Part shown: positions 1 through 12,309 of the stretch, one piece after another | Numbering within the stretch: position 1 is the first letter of the stretch | Layout of the letters: the number at the start of each line of letters is the position of its first letter | NCBI GenBank assembly: GCA_035236585.1 | Contig: CP141130.1 | Coordinates: 33,801,501 to 33,865,500, forward strand | Source of the DNA: Warburgia ugandensis | Taxonomy: Eukaryota; Streptophyta; Magnoliopsida; Canellales; Canellaceae | DNA: 64,000 nucleotides | Reading direction: 5' to 3' | Made by a program: the position numbers and the translations under genes | The notes under the pieces: generated by a model | What the model saw: only the letters and a program-made list of their open reading frames with translations | Told to the model about the DNA's origin: nothing | Database searches by the model: none

Positions 1-985
1 ATCACACTCCTCACCATGTCCTTTAATGTTCTGTTTTGTCTCTCAGCAATACCATTCATGTTAAGAGTTCTTGGCATGGTGTATTATGGGACGACTCCTC
101 TAGGAATTTGGCAAATGGCCCTGTACGTTGTTCACCTGATCTGTCATATCTGCTGTAGTATTCACCACCACGGTTAGATCTGATAGCCTTTATGCTTTTA
201 CCAAGTTGGTTTTCAACTTCAGCCTTGAATGCCTTAAACAAATATAGTGATTGAGACTTCTTATGAATGAGATAAAGGTAGCCATAACGCAAGAAATCAT
301 CTATGAACACAATAAAATATTGTTGACTATTTTATGAAGCCGTAGGGAATGACCCACAAATATCCATATGTATTAGTTCTAAGACGTCTGAAGATCTGTT
401 GACACCTAATCTCCTTATGTTTGTTTGTTTTCCCTTAATGTACTCAACACAGACTTGAAAGTCTAACAAATCAAGGGGATCAACAATTCCATCTGACATA
501 AGTCTTTCAATTCTTTGTTGAGATATGTGCTTTAAATGCTTGTGCTAGAGTGAAGCAGAATTCTTATTGGTTAATTTGCATTTTATACGACGTGAACTCA
601 CATACAAGTTTTCATTAAAAGAGGCAATAATATCAAGTAAATAAAGGTTATCATAAAAATACAAAAAAACTTGTACCCACAATATTTGAATTCAGAAAAA
701 GACAAAATTGATTATTTCTAACATGAATAAAAATAACCAAATTTGTCCAAAACGGAAATAGAAACCAAATTCCTTCTAAAAGATAGTACAACATATGTCT
801 CTTTCAAATCCAAATAATATTCAGTCTTTAATAAGAACCTTAAAGTCTTTATTGCCTCAACGTCCACTGATTTTTCATTGCCCACAGATGAATCTTTCAG
901 CATCATTTGGCTTTCGGCAACTCAGGCAACTCTGCATAGACACACTTATGTGAGTAGTAGCACCAGAATCTATCCACCAAGTGTG
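1..985 (-). pseudogene. copia pol fragment: protease, pre-integrase and integrase
   Basis: Minus-strand translation gives a retropepsin site DSGATTH at 944-970, a GAG-pre-integrase stretch at about 370-560 (HISQQRIERLMSDGIVDPLD, then GKQTNIRR), and an integrase core starting with LELIHMDICG and FIDDFLRYGYLYLIH. It continues through RSNRGGEYY to NGIAERQNRTLKDMV at the window edge, so the catalytic acidic positions (D, D, E) can be placed. The stretch before NGIAERQN is in another frame, which indicates a frameshift near 75-100. Stops occur, for example LW to L-stop at the start of the pre-integrase HKHL motif. Protease would mature Gag-Pol and integrase would insert the cDNA. This copy is non-functional. 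Confidence 0.85.
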
Positions 986-1064
986 TCTAGGTACTGAAGC
1001 TAAATTGACTTAAGAACAAACCAAAATGAGAAGCATACCTTTTTTTGCACTCCAAGCGTGATAC

Positions 1065-1909
1065 TTGGTACAATCCTTCTTCATGTGTCCAGGATTCTTA
1101 CAAAAGTAACAGCCAAATTCCTCATTTTGTTTCTTTTGCTATTTCTATTGAGGTGGACCACTTACAGTTCTTTATCCTTATTCCTTTTCTTGTTCTTGTC
1201 CTTGGAGGTACTTGCCAAGTGAGCACTTTCATTCTTTTTTTGCTTCATCCTTTCCTCTTCTTGCACACAATGAGAAATGAGCTCATTAAGAGACCATTTG
1301 TCCTTTTGGCAGTTATAATTAACCTTAAATTGACTGAATTGTGTAGGAAGAGAAATCGAAACTAAATGCACGAGCAAATGCTCAGACAGCTATAGCTTTA
1401 GTGCCTTTACTTTTGAAGCAAGATGAGATATCTCCATGATGTATTCCCTTATGTTTTCTTTTCCTTTATACTTCATTGAAATCAAGTTTGATAGAATGGT
1501 ACTTGTTTTAGCCTTATCATTTTTAGCAAAAACGCTTTTCAATTTTCTCAAGGAACTCCTTGGCAGTAGTTACCTTTTTAGACATAGCACCCTTGAAGGT
1601 TTCTAGATATCTGCTCTTCTTGATCATAGGACTCATACGATTTGAATGATCCCACTTCTCAAAGTCTTGTTTTTCCTCATTGGGACTTTTATCCATAAGA
1701 GCAATTGGTTGTTCAATCCTTAGTGCAAGGTCTAGATCCATGCAGCCAAGAACAATCATGACATTCTCTTTCCATTCCTTAAAGTTGGTCCTATTCAACA
1801 TGGGAATAGCATTGATGTCAGCAGATATGACAGAAGCATATGCATTAACTGAAAATAGAACAAAATAACATGTCCACACAAGCTCTATATTGTGCTTAAA
1901 TAAATTCAA
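1065..1909 (-). pseudogene. copia gag (capsid/nucleocapsid) remnant
   Basis: The minus-strand reading opens with IPMLNRTNFKEWKENVMIVL and LDLALRIEQP (1523-1909), typical of the N-terminal half of plant copia Gag (UBN2/DUF4219-type). It resumes at 1162-1377 with VHLVSISLPTQFSQFKVNYN and ELISHCVQEEERMKQ, and ends in an intact CX2CX4HX4C knuckle (CYFCKNPGHMKKDC, 1070-1111). The frame is broken around 1380-1530. In a working element Gag forms the particle that packages the RNA, and the knuckle binds nucleic acid. The open frame runs to 1909, but a natural start near the first conserved residues is more likely. Confidence 0.85.
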
Positions 1910-2971
1910 ATAATGATAGGGCTCATCACAAGATACCTAGCACAACATTAACATTTAGTCTTTGGACAAAAATATTAACTTGTAAGTGGTACTTTTGGTG
2001 TAGTAATCAAATATTGACAATAAATCCTGTCAAACAATAAGTCTTTCTTTGGACCGACTTATCATTCACATGGAGTACCCAATAATTGTCACATATTTAT
2101 TACCACAGGTGTGCATGTAATTCGGCCAAATATTGACCTTCCTTTAGGCCAGTCAATATCCGCATGAATTACATACCCACAACCATCTTGATATTAAAAA
2201 ATAAATTGATTTACACAAGAGAGGCTACTTTGGTAGCATGTTGTTTCAATTAACTTATTTTAAAACATTAGACATCCATTTCTAAGGCCTGATCGCCCTC
2301 TGATAGGCCTAATCTAAGCAATTTGACACTATTTTATGAATTTAAACTAACTGGGTGTGGTCAGATCAAGGTTTTAGTGTCAAAATCATATCTGTATCGT
2401 CAAGAGCTTTCCAATGGACTTTGTGGATCTAAAATTGGGTTTATATAACTCCCAGAAACTAGGCTTTTTCTGTTTCAGTTCATTGTTCAACGGCTTAGAT
2501 AAAAATCCAGGTTGGAACGCTGATTTTCGACCACCATCACTAAGACACATGGGTTTGGAATGCTCTACGTGGATGCGCCGCATGCGTCCTGGTCGTTGGG
2601 ACGCTCCTTTGTGCATCTCGGATTCCAGGACGTCCAGCTTCCCGCGTGTTCTGTGACAGTACGGCACCGGTTTTCCTTGCGGGTGCGCTAGCATCTGCCC
2701 TCGTTGTCCTGCTAGTGCATTCCGTGCACGACATCCTGGGCACATCGTCTAGCAGAGACGATGAGCTCGAGCCGTTCATTTTGTTTTGATCATATTGAGG
2801 TCCCAGATGACCTGATTTTTGTTCTGTTTGCACCGTTTCTAAGGTTTTGAGGGTCCCTAAATCCATTTAACGGTTCGGATCATTCATTTGAGATGTCTTT
2901 AGGATGATTTTTCTATTGTATTGGGGTTTTCCTAGATTGAAGCCCTAATCTCTTGAAAATCTCGGATTTAA

Positions 2972-3048
<77 letters not shown>

Positions 3049-3115
3049 CATTCTCAATAATCACATCACAAAATTAGATTGATAAACATGCTTCTCAATG
3101 ATTTAACATGAGGAT
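1910..3115 (-). other. copia 5' leader with a GC-rich island
   Basis: About 1.2 kb lies between the primer-binding site and gag. It has no recognisable coding domain. The part at roughly 2540-2760 is clearly more GC- and CpG-rich than its surroundings and so yields overlapping open frames on both strands (2386-2866), which I regard as compositional. A (GA)n run at 2979-3046 lies next to the primer-binding site; in the element's sense it is a CT tract. Copia leaders are usually shorter, so part of this may be a separate insertion. Confidence 0.55.
2979..3046. repeat. (GA)n microsatellite
   Basis: Perfect dinucleotide run of about 34 units inside the copia leader. Confidence 0.98.
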
Positions 3116-3127
3116 GCTCTCATACCA
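3116..3127 (-). promoter_or_regulatory. Primer-binding site of the copia element (initiator tRNA-Met type)
   Basis: The minus strand reads TGGTATGAGAGC two bases after the LTR end (TTACA). The plant copia consensus complementary to initiator tRNA-Met is TGGTATCAGAGC, so there is one mismatch. Its position against the LTR end fixes the orientation of the element and the LTR boundary. Confidence 0.8.
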
Positions 3128-3129
3128 CT

Positions 3130-3604
3130 TGTAAGAAATACCTTTGATGATGAAAACCTTCATCATATTAATATCATTCATGTTAAATCACTAAGAATAA
3201 TAGACAAGATGCGGAAGTGTACCTGGATCCATAAGAATAGAGGTAATTTTTGAATCTTGTGGTTCTTGATCTTCCAAATTGATGTGTATGATTTTCTTGA
3301 GAAGGGGATTTCCCTTTTTTGATGATGAGATGTCAGAAAAGAATCATACATATAATTTGGGGACTATAATCATTTATAACTGCATACACTTTCCTTATTT
3401 TTAATTTTAGCTCATCATAAATTAGAAACAAGATATTAGGTATCTATACATAATAAAACCCATACTTTTTGAGATGACTTAGGCTCATTTAAATTTAATC
3501 CCTATTAGATCACTTTTAATATAAGCCAAACCTATATGATAGCATATAATATACAATATATATATATATATATATTTATTTATATGTACGTCCAAAATCT
3601 AACA
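3130..3604 (-). repeat. 5' LTR of the copia element (475 bp)
   Basis: On the minus strand it starts TGTTAGATTTTGGACG and ends GGTATTTCTTACA, giving TG...CA ends directly abutting the primer-binding site. A short (TA)n run (3556-3575) lies near its start. The 3' LTR is outside the window, so the outer boundary rests on the TG end and typical copia LTR length only. Confidence 0.7.
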
Positions 3605-4083
3605 AACTTGACATTCTAAAATAGTTTGCCTTTAGTTCCAACCTTCGTGATAACCCACAAATCATGAAGCTGTTTGAATGAACAGGGGAGTACCATCTGG
3701 ATATTGAATATATTGAAAACTTTTACCGCAGATGGTGAGTGTATTTACAGTGAGAATTGAATTCAGCATGGTCGTCAGATGGAGTGTGCAGTCGACAGAC
3801 GAAAAACAGAAGTCTCCTAGTGTCAAAATTACACTGAAAAGCTAGCTTGGATCATCTTGCAATAAAAAGACTTTAACTGACCATCTTTCTCAACTTCCAA
3901 ATCTAGAAGTCTTCTTCTCGAACGTCTATGGACACCTTATTAAGTTGTCGATTCATCCCCTCCCACATGGGTGTTTTGAAGTCTCCGAGTGACCTATTAA
4001 GAAAGATTTCCCATTTGTTTTGGTCATTATTATTATTGTTGAGGCAAAGTTTTATCGGAACATATTCTTCATTCACATAGAGG

Positions 4084-4123
<40 letters not shown>

Positions 4124-4142
4124 CTCAGTCCTAAATAGTAGT
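3605..4142. other. Unassigned AT-rich sequence with a (TA)n run
   Basis: No coding domain, LTR end or repeat relationship recognised. It contains a (TA)n microsatellite at 4089-4121 just beside the LINE fragment. Confidence 0.5.
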
Positions 4143-4485
4143 TTATGATATTTGCAATCTTTCTATTATACACGGAAGATCAGATTCTTGATTTTTCTCT
4201 AAGTCCTGATTTCCTCTAATACATATGACCGACCCCTTAGCAGTTTTATTCTCATTGGGGAACCACTCGCCCCAAGTATAACAGTATTTGCGCCCTGCTT
4301 TGCTTAGCTGCGCAAACGAGATATCAGTGAACAAGATGGCATGCGTGTCTTTCTTTATTTTCTCCCCGTAGAATTCTTCTCTGATTTATTTCAAGGATAT
4401 TGATCACCAACATTGGGCATTTGAACAAAGAAAAGTAGTAGGCCAAAATGGTAGACACGATGGATTTGATGAGAATTTTTCCACC

Positions 4486-4490
<5 letters not shown>
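4143..4490 (-). pseudogene. L1-like LINE reverse transcriptase, C-terminal fragment
   Basis: Minus-strand frame starting just left of the GA repeat reads GGKILIKSIVSTILAYYFSL, FKCPMLVINILEINQRRILR, then GENKERHACHLVH before a stop. This matches the post-catalytic region of plant L1-type RT, usually seen as GGRxTLIKSVLSSIPxYYxSLF...IEKIQRRFLWGG...HLVNW. The stretch further left (LFTDISFAQL... in another frame) probably continues it beyond a frameshift but is too diverged to claim. Non-functional. A related RT-core fragment lies on the opposite strand at 4573-5040. Confidence 0.75.

Positions 4491-4555
<65 letters not shown>
4489..4555. repeat. (GA)n microsatellite
   Basis: Pure GA run located exactly between the two oppositely oriented LINE fragments. 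Confidence 0.98.
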
Positions 4556-4558
<3 letters not shown>

Positions 4559-4572
4559 TCATTCCACTTTGT

Positions 4573-5040
4573 GTGCTCAATTTTTCACTCACAATGGGGA
4601 GGCCCAAATGTTTAATCGTAAGTCTTACAACCCAAAGGAATGCTTATCTATCCGTCTCCTTCGTGGAGCAATTGATGCCAACCAATGAAAATTTAGTCCA
4701 ATTGATCCTTTCACAACCCAAAACGAACTCCGATTTATTCGTCCCCTCCAAGCAATTGATATCGGCTTAAGAAGATTAGCCCAATTGATTCTTTCCGAGT
4801 CACACGTGGACTCAGCCAAGGGTGTCCCCTATCATCTTTCCTCTTCTCCATTGTTTCAAAAATTCTAAATCTCATGTTCAAGAAGGCAATCTCTGCCACC
4901 CTTCTACTCCGAGTTCGGCTTTCTTAATCTAGACCCTTTCTTCCTCTTACAATATACATATGACACTATCATGTTCTCAAGAGAAAGTGAAGTTGATCTC
5001 ACTACTATGAAAGTGATCCTTAGATGTTACGAGATTACTC
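4573..5040 (+). pseudogene. L1-like LINE reverse transcriptase, catalytic-core fragment
   Basis: From 4799 the plus frame reads TRGLSQGCPLSSFLFSIVSK then ILNLMFKKAIS, the RT motif usually written RGLRQGCPLSPFLF. After a frameshift near 4915 it continues GFLNLDPFFLLQYTYDTIMF then SRESEVDLTTMKVILRCYE. QYTYDT corresponds to the catalytic QYADDT box, so the first catalytic aspartate position is tyrosine here. The upstream part (GRPKCLIVSL near 4600) may be an earlier RT segment, but this is weaker. The enzyme would copy LINE RNA at the target; this copy is inactive. Confidence 0.75.
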
Positions 5041-5789
5041 ATTAGTTACTACCTTACCCGAGATTGCTCATGTAGTTCAAAAAGCCAAGCATAATACAGT
5101 CGGAAGTATTATATAGAAACCCATATATTGTACATACACTTTGGTGCTGTTCCCATTAGTTAAAGTAGTTTCCAAACCAATAAAAATTAGGCTTTTACTT
5201 CCCAAGCGCAATTGAAATAATTCTAGTGCTGGGTTTGCTCATGTCTGAAGGCTTCATCCTAAACTCATGTCCGAAAGAGAAATGTTGTTCTGTTCAACCT
5301 ATGCCATTCCTGTCATAGTTATCATGTTGATTCCTTTTGGAGTAGATGATATGTAGGTAGAAGTTTTGATCTGAACAAGGTAGTGAGGAGACATATTGTG
5401 GCCATCCATTTGCCTCCTCGCAGATGGGCAATCAAAGATGGATAATGCTATCCCAATGTTCAAAAGGTCGGTTGAAAAGGGTGATATATACGTGGGCCCC
5501 TCTTGTGGATGATCGAATTAATCCATCATTTCCGTCCTGCCTTGGAGTGTCTATATACCAAATGTGCCAACCATTGGCTCATCTGAGTCATTCATTTTTA
5601 TTTTTTATCTCAATTTCATTGAATTGAAAATTCTAGTAAAATAACCTGTAGCGAGTAGAGTCCTCGGGTGGTGTATGAGTTTTAATGTAGATTCTAAGTT
5701 GGCCATGCCGAGCATGATGAATGATTCCAATCACCCAAATCTGGGTAATATTTAGGTTTCTTTCCTTCCACTATCTTTTTCTAGCATCG
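5041..5789. other. Unassigned sequence
   Basis: No domain recognised on either strand. It may include more decayed LINE sequence continuing from the RT core, but I cannot align it by eye. Confidence 0.4.
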
Positions 5790-7965
5790 TGTAACAACTG
5801 ACATTTTTATAACATAAATACGTATTTTGTAAAGAATTGAAAATAAAAGCAAGCTGGCTCTATCGGTTACAGACTAAGTATGGAACCTCCTGTTTTGGAT
5901 GTCTCTCTTACTTAGAATCTTATGGAAATCAAATAAATGTGAGTTACTCATGTTTATACAAGATTTGAGATGGGAATTTCATGAATGTATGGAGATCAAG
6001 AAAGTCAACCAGTAATAGAAATGATTAGGATCTAGAAGATAATAAGATGAGTAGCTAGGATTCTGAGGATTATGATATAGAATAAATGATAGGATGAGAC
6101 CAGAATATGAAATGATATAGGATAGAAAGAGAAGCAAGAGGAAATATGAAATATGAGATGGTATCATCCACACTTAGTGTTTTTTGACAAGAAGATTGTA
6201 GAAGAAAGTGTCAACAATGTAGGGGGTGTGGATTATTCTAATTTAGATTAGTTTTATTTTTAAGGTCATAGATTTATCTCGTTTATGCACACTTATGATT
6301 AGTTTTTGTTCATACCAAATTGTTAATTTTGCAATTGATGTGTGCACATCCATGCTTAGTTGTTGTTCAAACCATGTTGTTGATCTATATTAATATTGGT
6401 GAAATAGCTATGAACTGATTGAACTCATTGTTGATTCATACCCCTATAGGTGCATCATCTAAACAATTTTTTTTTTGGAATTTCATTTGTTAATTTATGA
6501 TGATATAAGTGCATGGATTTGTTTGTGCATGGACTAGCATGGATTGGTTTAATATAGTACATGAATTATAAGCACATGGATTGATTGGATGTAGGCTCAT
6601 GGGCTGATTGAACATAGATGTATGAATTGATTAAATTCCATTTGTTAATCCATATTGATATACCTGATTTTATGCTCACTAATATGGAGTTTTTGGTTTT
6701 TTGGATCATATCATTGATTTCCATGTTAATATTAGTGCCCTCATGTTTTAAAAATCTCATCGGTTGATCTTCCATGTTACATGAGAAGCAAGCTTAATTT
6801 TTTGAAATCTCATTCATTGATTACTTGTTATAGGTTCACTATATGTAATTACCTTATATACCATGCGTTGATATATTTAGAATTAGGCCCACCAACTTCA
6901 TGATCCATTTGAACTAGGCATACAAGCTCACTACTAATTCAATCTATGACATGCATATGAGTTTTACAACCACTGATTTTGTTTTAAATTTTCAGCTCCA
7001 TTCATTATTTCATTTCTATAGGTGCATGCTATCGTAATTCAGCACATCCCTTGCAAAGTTTCGCGCACACGTCCCGTGCAAGATTCCATGTATGCGTCCT
7101 ATGCAACGGCCCATGCAATCCATGTGAATATTCCAAGTTTTAAAATCATGGCAAACGTTACATATACCACCCTAGCTTAATAATCTATAATATCATGCGC
7201 ATCCTTTAAGTTGAAAATCTTGGATCAAGTGCATGAATCCTTTGGCTAACCCTGAGATTTTCATATGCACTAAATTTTGGAATGTTCTAGATAGCACTAT
7301 AGATTCAAATTCACATGTGTATCATCTATTGATTTTGTACTGGATCACACCATTGATTTTATTTTGAAGTATGAGCACCCATGTGATTTACATTAAATCT
7401 CATTGTGATCTAATTCGATAAATGATATGACTATACCTTAGATGCTTTTGAAAATATAACAAAAATTTATGATGGTTGCATACGTGAATTGAATATTAAG
7501 CATGGTGAACTGCCAAAAGTATTACTTGAACGGTAAGGGTTTATTTGTATGCATCTGATATATATGAATCTCAAAATCATGATTTGTTTATTGTGAGTTT
7601 GAGTTTTTTTTGTATTTATGCGATTAGAATTGTGATGAGACTCTTTGGAGTCATGTGTGAGGGGTGATCGACGACAATGTTATAGTATGCTATACTAGGA
7701 GTGCAGTCGGCCACTAGTACTCTTGAAAGAAAATTTGATACCTACGTGAGGTAATGGCTTTTGTGTATTTGGATGATCATGGGACCTTCCATTTAGGGCG
7801 ATCCATGCAGTATCCACAATCGAATGTAGGTAGGAAACATTGGTTCTCTCTACGTGTGTAGTAGATGAGATGTGTGATATGGATATATATAGTTATGTTG
7901 ATCAACCTTGAGTGATTTATACTATTCGCACTTATGGACTCAACAAGACACTATTATTTGAGATG

Positions 7966-8994
7966 TGTTGATTATTTTACTGCAAGTGTATGGGCTATTA
8001 TAGTGTAGCTGATGCAAGTATAGGTTGATCCCATAGGGATTCGACTTAAAAAGATGGAGTTTAAATAAAATTTAATTATCCAAAAATTAAAGAAAATAAC
8101 AAAAATTAACTAACAATGAAATAACAATCTAGATCTATTTAACTAATGAAAATTATAGAATTTCAAATTCAAAAAGATAGAAAATTAACTAAAAAAATAT
8201 AAAATCTACTTCTCTAGCTTGATTGTAGCCAATTTCTTCAAATATGATATTATCAATGTCGATCAGCCTTCATCAATATCTCTAAAATATCCTTGATTAA
8301 AGATCCAATTGCTAGATTAGGTAGATTCCTCAAAATTTTAAAGATCTAGACTAACTAATGATTTTGGGTTTTGGATGGCTTAGATTAATTTTTGGATCTC
8401 AAATTGAAAATCAGAGATGTTGAATAACCTATGAGATGTCCTAAGAACAAAATATGAAGATTAATTGAAAATCTAATAGAAAATAGATGAGTAAATAGAG
8501 AGATCTTGTTTGTTAAGGCTAAACCGTTTATTTGGTTAAGCCTTAATAAAATCAGCTTGGATTGTGCAATTTCTTAATAGATAGAACAAAGATAAAGCAA
8601 AACTGGAATTAAGGAAAAAGACAAAACTAAGGGCCAATCGGGAATTTAGGAAAAGAGAACAAAGGCAAAAATGAAATTAAAGGAAAAAAAAACAGATTAT
8701 TGATTAAAACAGGAAACTACCAGTTGGAGACGATGTAGGGGGAGAAGAAGAGGAAGTAGTGAGGAGGGAAAGAATCAGGGGAAACCCGGATTGGGTTTCC
8801 TCCTGTTGATCGTGGGAGACTGTTGGAGGTGAGAAGCTTGGAAGGAGAGAAGCACACAGGCTGGCTGGTGACGTCGATGTAACGGAGGGTGCTGGCCGGT
8901 GCTTGGGTTGATGCGGGAGTGAGAGAGGGAGAAGTAGGGAGCAGAGAACCATAAGAGAGCAGAGGAGGTGAGGAGCTGGGTAGTGCACTACTAG

Positions 8995-9093
<99 letters not shown>

Positions 9094-10540
9094 GTATGGC
9101 AGTGGAGGGTGCGTGTCGATGGGGCAAGCCGGTGATGAAGGAGATGCTGGCCTGACATGGAGATGAGAAGTTGAGAAAGGGGGAGAGAATGAAGGAGGGC
9201 TGTTCGGCGTCTAATAGACAGTGGAGGTGAGGAGCAGAGAGGGAACTGGCCAGTGGATGAGAGAGGAGGATACGGGAGAAACTGGGTCAATGGAGATGGA
9301 ACAGGGGAGAGGGAAGGGAAGAACAGGAGCTGGAGTAGGACCGATGTGGTGAAGGGGGGTGATTAGAGATGGTGGAAGTAGCAGGCCGTGAAGGGAAGAG
9401 GAAGGAGCAGTGATGGGCTGGTCAGATGGAAAGATAGGTGCGACAGAGAGAGTGAAAGAGGGAAGGAGAGGACGGGAAGGGAGGAGAAGAGGAGGGTGAG
9501 AGAGATAACAGAGAGGGAGAACGAAGGTAGGGAGCAGAGGGTGGTGCGGTAGTGACAGAGGAGGTGACAGGTCTAACAGCGCGACAGAGAGAAAGAGAAA
9601 GGGAGAGTGAGAAAAAGAGAATAGAGGAGAAAGAGAGGCGAGGGGCAGTAAAGGGCAGCCGGTGATGGGGCAGGATCAGTGCAGTGAAGGGGAGACGGAT
9701 GATGCAGTGGTGATGGCAGGCAAGAGGAAGAGGAGGGCTGTGTGGTTAAGTAGAAGGAGGGATGGTGGAAGAAGGTGGTGTGAGAGAGATAAGGGTGTGG
9801 GTGAGCAGAGCGTGATCTGTGTGAGGTAGACAGACGGAGTGAGAGTAAAAGGCAGAGAGTGAGAGGGAGAAAGGAAGGGACAGCGACGGTGCAGTGAATA
9901 GGAGAGGCTGGAGATGGTGGGAGCAAGAAGGGAGAGAGGGAGATGGGTAGGGGAGTGAAGGTGAAGAGGAGGGGGGAATGTGAGAGAGATAGGGTAAGAG
10001 AGAGAGAGAAGGGAGATTGAAAGAGAAAGTGGGGTGGGGGACGATTTCTTCCTAAGGTTGAAGAGAGAGAATAGGGGTATTTGGCTGCCTTCCACCTTAT
10101 AATCTATCTCCACCTTCCTCTTTTGTTTTGTTTTGTTTTTTTTCACTTCTAATTTTGGTTTTCTCTCCCGACTTTTCTTCAAGCAGCGTTCCTTTACGGT
10201 TTATCGATCTCCAAACTCACCAAATTTTGCATGTTTCCCTTCCTCTTCAACATTCCTCCTTTAGTTTTGCCCTGTTTCAAATAGAAATTTGCCCATGTGC
10301 TTTTTGTTCCTTGATGGTGATCTAGTCTATTGATTTGATCCAAGCCATTCAATGTTCAATTTGGTTGATCTGCACCATACAAAACTCAATTAGATTCATC
10401 TTGATCATACTTTAATCCATATATTAGCTCTTAATTGGAGCTAAAATCTAAATTAAACTAAAAATTACAAATTTGATTGGTTAGATGATCTAATTAAATG
10501 CTAAATTAGAAATATTGTGACCAAAATTAAATACTTAACA
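7966..10540 (-). repeat. LTR-A: solo LTR of the Tat/Athila-like gypsy family
   Basis: On the minus strand it starts TGTTAAGTATTTAATTTTGG and ends GTAAAATAATCAACA, the same ends as LTR-B to LTR-E. Neither a primer-binding site nor a polypurine tract adjoins it, so it is a solo LTR, about 2,575 bp. Its middle is strongly purine-biased on the plus strand (8700-10050) and contains the GA microsatellite at 8998-9089. Flanking pentamers (agatg, atgtt) do not form a convincing duplication. The overlapping Ser/Leu/Pro-rich open frames at 8704-10182 are produced by this composition. Confidence 0.85.
8998..9089. repeat. (GA)n microsatellite in LTR-A
   Basis: About 46 uninterrupted GA units; CT in the sense of the LTR. 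Confidence 0.98.
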
Positions 10541-11211
10541 ATGTTTTAGATATTAGGTACAACTAATAATGTTGTGTATCTTTTTTTTATTGTGATTCTT
10601 AATATTCCATGTTATTTATTGTGTATTTTGAGGTTTAATCATTACCAAGGTTTCACACCTATTGTGATTAATCAATTGCATCCTATTGCCTCTATGCATT
10701 TGTGTGTTTTCCTACACGTTTTATTTGACTTAGAATTTTCCACTGAGTGGTCATATTCACCCCACCAACACTTTCAGGTCAATCTTCAAGGGATAAAGAG
10801 TTAGGTAGTGTGAAAAACTTTGACCACATGTAGTGAAAGTATGACAATGATTTAGTTACTTTACTATGTTAGGAATAATACCTTGAACATTTAATACTAT
10901 GATGTAATGAGATAATAGACTCTATTATGAATGTAAGAATTTTGTTTATTTAAGTGAAGGTCTTATTATAATTGTTTGGGCTATGAACAATGGGTCATGA
11001 TAACGCTTGTTCTTACATACTTATTTTGGCTATATGTAGAGTTTTAATAAGACACCTGAGCATGGAAGGGTAGTTTTAGAAACTAATATAATGTTTGTCT
11101 ATATATATGTATGTATGTATATATATGTGGGGTATATTTTTGAAATGTTAAAAAAATTCTCAAGATCCTAATCATTTTCAAAAATTATTTCTAAAAGCCT
11201 GAAGAGTCACA

Positions 11212-12309
11212 ACATTGTAGGACAAAATGGCAAAGCAATAAGAGAGGAGGCAGAAAGAATGTTACATAGGTAGGCAAAGAGTTTGTTAGGGTTCTAGTTT
11301 GGTCACCGTAATTTATTGAGACTTATGGTAAAAAGATTGTTTTTTATGTTTAAATTGCCAATATGATACATCAATATTCAATGATCCATCAAATCGAGGC
11401 TGGTGATGAGAACGTCCATCAAAATATGCCAAGCACGCATATACTCAAAATGCGCCAAGCACGTACATACTAAAATCTCTAGTTTTCCTTCAAGCTAGTG
11501 GTTAATGCACTTCTAAGAAAACAAAGCCACATAACATTTTAAACTAACCCAAACTTGATGAAGGTGGTTACAAATATACTCAAGTTGGGGGCTTGTCTCC
11601 GATGAACTATCATCTTTAAATGCAATAGATAAGTAGAATGCTATGTGAAAAGGCATTTCCTTTCAAAATGTAGGACTAGTCTAGGTAAGACCGTACTTTT
11701 GTTGGTCTAACCCATCCATCTTGTTTGGCCTCTCTTAAGTTGGTTAATAGTAGGTTAAAGAAATGGGAATGAGGTTTTGGATAGCATTATAGAGCAAGAA
11801 TATTGGAGAAGAGAGACAAGGATAAATACTACCCACCACGTGTTCAATACATGGATTTTTATTTATGGTCCATAATGTAGGCCCATAGTTATGTCTCAGT
11901 ACTAGGGCCAAAGATGATAAAAAGGTGTCCACTACATTTGCCCAATCACCAATAGTAGCTTACATTGGTGTTTTACATCATATAATGGAGGGCAAGATGT
12001 TTTCAGCATAGAATTGTAGTAGGATTATTTTCTTGAGAAGGGATATGTTGATCCTCAAAGGCAAGACCAATGGGTCAATGCCCCTAGCTATAACCATCAA
12101 TCCAAAGAGTGGTTGGATTTTTAATGTAGGTAGTTTATTATATTAGCAAGTAGGTTAGACAAAAGAAATGTTTCAATTTGAAAAAGTAGTATCTTTTATG
12201 TGTGTGTAACCGCAACCGAATCTTCCATGTACTTTACTTTAATTGTGTTTCTAGTTTTAGGGCTTTGGAAATGAGCTTTGCAGGGAAAAGAGATACAAAG
12301 ATGGGTGGG
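11212..12309. other. Unassigned sequence
   Basis: About 1.1 kb between X2 and the gypsy element. Short open frames only and no motif recognised. A direct repeat of about 30 bp (ATGCCAAGCACGCATATACT and GCGCCAAGCACGTACATACT, 11427-11473) is visible. Confidence 0.4.

Larger units (their letters stand above)
1..3604 (-). mobile_element. Ty1/copia retrotransposon, 5' part (decayed)
   Basis: Read on the minus strand, the order is 5' LTR (3130-3604), primer-binding site (3116-3127), a leader of about 1.2 kb, gag with a CCHC knuckle, protease, pre-integrase domain and integrase. This order, with integrase ahead of the reverse transcriptase expected beyond the window edge, is diagnostic of Ty1/copia. 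RT, RNase H and the 3' LTR lie left of position 1. Reading frames carry stops and frameshifts, so the copy is dead. The 5 bp after the LTR are aactt; the partner duplication is off the window. I do not assign a lineage within copia. Confidence 0.88.
5790..11211 (+). mobile_element. LTR-like element X2 (probable solo LTR), interrupted by LTR-A
   Basis: It begins TGTAACAACTGACATTTTTA and ends GAAGAGTCACA. The right part shares a clear segment with X1: GCTATACTAGGAGTGCAGTC, then GGCCACTAGT, at 7684-7715, versus the matching stretch at 28260-28290. The distance from that segment to the right end is about 0.94 kb here (without LTR-A) and 0.91 kb in X1. Flanks are catcg on the left and, one base after the end, cattg on the right, a possible 4/5 target duplication. 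No gag or pol is present, hence solo LTR is the best reading. Net length without LTR-A is about 2.85 kb. Sense strand is inferred from X1. Confidence 0.55.

Noticed and set aside
2386..2866. Overlapping open frames (119, 108 and 80 codons) in the copia leader
   Set aside because: GC-rich island with few stops; no conserved motif, and located between primer-binding site and gag.
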